Source: CAWBOY01 sp963790585 (GTDB taxonomy: Bacteria; Planctomycetota; Planctomycetia; Gemmatales; Gemmataceae). From it: a DNA stretch of 64,000 nt. Numbering within the stretch: the first letter of the stretch is position 1; each line of letters opens with the position of its first letter. The notes beneath the pieces are model-generated. The model had not been told where the DNA came from, searched no databases, and saw only the letters and a list, made by a program, of their open reading frames with translations. This document shows, one piece after another, positions 61,192-64,000 of the stretch. The DNA lies in assembly GCA_963790585.1 (NCBI GenBank), contig CAWBOY010000006.1, positions 744,001-808,000 on the forward strand. The letters run 5' to 3'. Both the position numbers and the translations under genes were made by a program.

Positions 61192-61326
61192 GCGAATTGG
61201 ACCATTCACGCCCCTTCGCTTCCGGTGCCATGCTTTCGTACTCGAAAGCATGGCACACATCCGCTGCCTTCCGCATACTTTCCGGACGCTCTTACCGCGA
61301 ATTGAAACATTCACGCCCCTTCGCTT
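61192..61326. repeat. 30-bp direct repeat bracketing a terminator
   Basis: 61192-61221 and 61297-61326 share GCGAATTG..CATTCACGCCCCTTCGCTT with two mismatches. The right copy includes the stop and last codons of the AHSA1 gene, so the left copy is a duplicated gene end. Confidence 0.75.
61225..61256. terminator. 14-bp perfect hairpin between convergent kinase and AHSA1 genes
   Basis: GTGCCATGCTTTCG and CGAAAGCATGGCAC with a TACT loop, in the spacer between the kinase stop (61169) and the AHSA1 stop (61311). Confidence 0.75.
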
Positions 61327-61754
61327 TCTAATTTCGCGGCCAGTGTCGCCAGGATTTTGCCCCAGCCCTCGCGTGTGCGTTCGACCCATTCGGGGAGCGT
61401 ACCTTCTTGGGTCAGCGTCACTTCACAGCCGGTCGGGAGTGGCTTGAAATCGATGCCGACGCGCGTCAATATCTTGGAGTATTTCGGCACGCCGAATGTG
61501 AAGGCCAGGCGGTGTGGCCGATCGATCTCCAGATAAGTGCCCACATGCTCGACGTCGTCGCCGTCGCGGCGTTCCGTGATGTTGAACGCGCTGCCGACAC
61601 GTGCGTCGATGTCGACGCGGACCATCGTTCCCGTCGGCGTGGCGAAAAGAAACTTGCCGGCCCGGGCGGGGTCAAGCCAGGCGTCGAAGACTTTTTGGAT
61701 CGTAACGTCCAATCGGCGCGTGACGACTACCGCTTCAGAGTTTGCAGCTGTCAT
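61311..61754 (-). CDS. SRPBCC / AHSA1-family protein
   Basis: The 147-residue protein has the START-like (AHSA1) pattern: VTRRLDVTIQKVFDAWLDPA near the N-terminus, GTYLEIDRPHRLAFTF in the middle, EVTLTQEGTL and a C-terminal helix EGWGKILATLAAKL. Such proteins bind hydrophobic ligands in a deep cavity; few have known roles. AAGGAAAA precedes the ATG. Its 3' end is duplicated just downstream (direct repeat). Confidence 0.88.
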   Translation of the reverse strand: MTAANSEAVVVTRRLDVTIQKVFDAWLDPARAGKFLFATPTGTMVRVDIDARVGSAFNITERRDGDDVEHVGTYLEIDRPHRLAFTFGVPKYSKILTRVGIDFKPLPTGCEVTLTQEGTLPEWVERTREGWGKILATLAAKLESEGA

Positions 61755-61931
61755 GGCGGTTTTCCTTTCTTTTCAGATTTCTTGGTCGTGCCTCTCACAT
61801 AATTGACGCGCGACCGAAATTTGTCACTTTATTTGTCGATCCGCTCGATGGTCGTTCGACTATGTGTAGCGAGGAGAAATCATCGTTTTCCGAGCTTAGC
61901 TTACGCAATCTCTATTTGAGGAGGAACGACC

Positions 61932-62468
61932 ATGGTGCGACGATTCTTGGTATGCGGCGTGTTGCTCACATTGGCCCTGGCAAGCTACGCGGACGACAAG
62001 CCCGAGGCCAAGCTGCCGACGCCGGCGACGAACGTAAACCTGGAGAAGATGAAGAAACTGGCCGGCACCTGGGTCGTCGCTGACAAGGACGGCAAGCCGA
62101 CCGCGGAAGTCCAATCGATCATCAAAGTAACCGCCGGCGGCAGCGCGGTTCAGGAGACGATCTTCCCTGGCCAACCTATGGAGATGGTTTCGATCTATAC
62201 AGCGGACGGCGCCGACCTCGTGATGACGCATTATTGCATCTTGGGGAATCAACCACGCATGAAGGCCGATCCGAAGTCCAAGTCCAATGAAATCGTCTTC
62301 CACTTCGCGGGCGGCGGCAACCTCGACCCGAACAAGGACAAACACATGCACGAAGCCACCCTCACCTTCGTCGATGCCGACCACATCGAGGTCAAAGGCA
62401 CCGGCTGGGAAAACGGCGCTCCGTGCAAGGATATGTGCTGCGGAATGAAGTTGGTTCGCAAGAAGTAA
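61932..62468 (+). CDS. Secreted protein of unknown function (DUF1579-like)
   Basis: The 178-residue product has a signal peptide (MVRRFLVCGVLLTLALASYA) and GAGGAGG 7 nt upstream. The mature part is beta-rich: KLAGTWVVADKDGKP, GGSAVQETIFPGQPMEMVSI, DLVMTHYCILGNQPRM and NEIVFHFAGGGNLD. This layout resembles the lipocalin-like DUF1579 proteins common in planctomycetes. A C-terminal CKDMCCGMK gives three close Cys. The family assignment is tentative. Confidence 0.75.
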   Translation: MVRRFLVCGVLLTLALASYADDKPEAKLPTPATNVNLEKMKKLAGTWVVADKDGKPTAEVQSIIKVTAGGSAVQETIFPGQPMEMVSIYTADGADLVMTHYCILGNQPRMKADPKSKSNEIVFHFAGGGNLDPNKDKHMHEATLTFVDADHIEVKGTGWENGAPCKDMCCGMKLVRKK

Positions 62469-62482
62469 GTGAAGTCTCGCCT

Positions 62483-62519
62483 CCCCGTCCTAGGGTGCGC
62501 TGCGCACTCTAGGATGGGG
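62483..62519. terminator. Hairpin after the secreted protein gene
   Basis: CCCCGTCCTAGGGTGCGC pairs with GCGCACTCTAGGATGGGG with two mismatches around a single T, 14 bp after the stop at 62468. Confidence 0.7.
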
Positions 62520-62647
62520 GACGCAAGTTTTTCGGACAGTCTCTAGGCGGCAAGTTAAGCGGGCCGACTTGACAAACCGCTTGCGTGAGTGAGGTGAGGG
62601 GTGAGCCGGCCTACCAGGCAGATAAGCCTGACGGGATACGACCCTCC

Positions 62648-63991
62648 TCAATCTTTCAGTTTCTGATTAACATCGAGTTGCATCAACGATTGCAAATCCG
62701 CGATTGCGTACCACAGTTCTTGTTTGGAAGCGGCCAGTTTGAGGCGGGCGTCGTTGAGCGATTCGAGCGACAATTGCACGTCGGCGAAACTGATCGTCGC
62801 GCCGGCCTCGTAGCCGGTTCGCAGGAGCCTCAGGCTTTCTTCGAGCTTGGGAATGATGTCGTTGGTTAGCCGATCTGCTTGGGCGCGGGCGCCTTGATAG
62901 CGGGCATAGGCTTCGGCGGTATCCGCAGTCAGTCGATTCACTTGAGTGCGATAAGCGGCTTCGAGTTGGTACAAACGGGCCTGGCGCTCGTGAATCAGGC
63001 CTTGTTTGCGATCCCATAAAGGCAAATGGGTTTCCAGCGTCAAATTGGCTCCGGCTCCGCCGTCGACATAGGAGCGTATGTAACCGGCGCCGACGGTGAC
63101 GTTTGGCACCGCCTCTGCCTTGGCTCGCTCATATTCGATTTGGGCCTGATCGATTTCCAGAGTGAGTTGGCGCAGCTCGGTGTGGGTTGTCTGCACCCGT
63201 CCGCGTATCAACTCCTCGGGCCAATCCGGAATGTCCGCGATCGCGTCGATCCGCTTAGGTTCGGCCAATCGGCTGAATCCAACCTCGGCTGCCAGCTGCT
63301 CCCAGGTCGCGTGCAGATTCGTCTGCATACGTGCCTTCGAGGCACGGGCTTCTTCCAATAGTGCCTGCAGGCGCAACAGGTCGGTGCGGGGTCGGGTTTT
63401 CGCGCTTTCCACGAGCTTGCGCGTCGTCTCGACGCTCTGCTCGAGCGCGGCGACTACTTCGTCATAGGCCTTTAGCGTATATTCCAGAGAGATATAGCCG
63501 TAATAAAGCCGACGCACCCGACTCAGAACCTCGAATTTTCTTCCGAGCAACGCGACACCGGCAGCGTCTACGCCGCGCCCCGCGGCAGCCTGATCGAGCT
63601 GAAGTTTTTTCGCCGTGACGATTTCCTGGAGCAACTCAACGCTTTGATTTCCCTTTGGAGCATCGCGCAGACCGACCTCATCACCGCGATAGACTAGCCG
63701 CGGATTCGGATAGAGTCCCGCCTGAATTAGGCGTCCCCTCGCAGCCTCGACGTCTGCGGACGACTCCCGCAATCGGGGATTATTCGTCAGCGTCAAGTCC
63801 CATAGGACGGCAAGGTCAATCGGCTTATCGGGGTCGGGTATTGGTTTTTCGACGGAGTCGAGAGGCCGAACCACCGGTTCGGCTTTGAGCGAGGCCACCG
63901 CGGCGACATTGTCCTCGAGCCTCGGCGGGCTGTATTCGACGTGAGCGCAACCGGCGCCGGCGAGCAGGAGGACCGCGTATGCACGGCGCAT
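62648..63991 (-). CDS. TolC-family outer-membrane efflux lipoprotein
   Basis: The 447-residue protein has a lipoprotein signal (MRRAYAVLLLAGAGC, lipobox AGAGC) and the long coiled-coil repeats of TolC/CusC proteins. LWDLTLTNNPRLRESSADVE and RGRLIQAGLYPNPRLVYRG form the first half, and IDQAQIEYERAKAEAVPNVT with LRTGYEAGATISFADVQLSL the second. As part of an RND-type or similar tripartite pump it would form the outer-membrane exit duct. No membrane-fusion or pump gene is inside the window; they could lie beyond 64,000. AGGA lies 5 nt before the ATG at 63991. Confidence 0.9.
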   Translation of the reverse strand: MRRAYAVLLLAGAGCAHVEYSPPRLEDNVAAVASLKAEPVVRPLDSVEKPIPDPDKPIDLAVLWDLTLTNNPRLRESSADVEAARGRLIQAGLYPNPRLVYRGDEVGLRDAPKGNQSVELLQEIVTAKKLQLDQAAAGRGVDAAGVALLGRKFEVLSRVRRLYYGYISLEYTLKAYDEVVAALEQSVETTRKLVESAKTRPRTDLLRLQALLEEARASKARMQTNLHATWEQLAAEVGFSRLAEPKRIDAIADIPDWPEELIRGRVQTTHTELRQLTLEIDQAQIEYERAKAEAVPNVTVGAGYIRSYVDGGAGANLTLETHLPLWDRKQGLIHERQARLYQLEAAYRTQVNRLTADTAEAYARYQGARAQADRLTNDIIPKLEESLRLLRTGYEAGATISFADVQLSLESLNDARLKLAASKQELWYAIADLQSLMQLDVNQKLKD

Positions 63992-64000
63992 GACAATCCT

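Noticed and set aside
62520..62560. TTTTTCGGACAGTCTCTAGG as a third copy of the palindromic element end
   Set aside because: It resembles TTTTTCGGATAGGCTCTTAG, but no matching core or opposite arm is found nearby; too short to call.

Overview
The window looks like a chromosomal segment from a planctomycete of the Gemmata/Gemmataceae type. The grounds are a GC-rich genome with long Asp/Lys/Ala-rich secreted proteins, a secreted WD40 propeller with an HEAT-like tail, a DUF1559 prepilin-like protein, two membrane-anchored Ser/Thr kinases (one with a long TPR tail), and large intergenic inverted repeats. This assignment is inferred from family content; no rRNA or tRNA gene was seen.

Layout. 0-2.6 kb: 3' end of a QEGLA/DUF1704 protein and two paralogous small secreted Tyr/Pro/Gly-rich proteins (the second frameshifted). 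2.6-8.7 kb: purC, an MFS transporter and a WD40 protein on the minus strand, then a secreted alpha/beta hydrolase. 8.8-12.5 kb: a stack of mobile DNA, made of a 99-bp palindromic element split by a group II intron (with RT/maturase and domain V) and abutted by an IS701-like element. 12.5-16 kb: thiL, a secreted PQQ-propeller-like protein, an intergenic region with a parS-like palindrome, and def. 16.3-44.9 kb: the main locus. A processive GT2 synthase (BcsA-like) with PilZ domain(s) runs without any true in-frame stop into about 20 kb of TPR-like repeats. It would encode one protein of about 7,620 aa if 19 single-base indels are corrected. Converging on it from the other strand are a DUF11-repeat protein and a TPR plus beta-barrel protein (BcsC/PgaA-like), translationally coupled and also frameshifted. 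45.1-46.7 kb: a GH88-family hydrolase and a YfcE-like phosphoesterase on the same strand as the export genes. 47-55.5 kb: an IS5-like element sitting in a second copy of the palindromic element, a HEAT lipoprotein, a DUF1559 protein, and a kinase-TPR gene cut by an ISAs1-family element with a perfect 10-bp target duplication. 55.6-64 kb: a degenerate 5' copy of pheT, an AT-richer acyltransferase, pheT itself, a second kinase, an AHSA1 protein, a secreted protein and a TolC-family lipoprotein.

Reading of the locus (inference): the 16-45 kb block looks like an exopolysaccharide synthesis and export system. Its inner-membrane synthase carries cytoplasmic PilZ control (c-di-GMP) and a very long, probably periplasmic TPR scaffold built by tandem duplication of 1.2-1.6-kb-residue mega-repeats. 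The convergent operon would supply the outer-membrane porin with its own TPR part. No BcsB homologue is visible.

The frameshifts are the main caveat. About 27 single-base indels lie in 16-55 kb and one at 2.2 kb, against none found in the genes of 2.6-16 kb and 55.9-64 kb, yet no independent nonsense mutation was seen. Each broken gene returns to an exact multiple of three after the proposed corrections. This fits either local consensus errors or very recent decay; raw-read mapping would decide.
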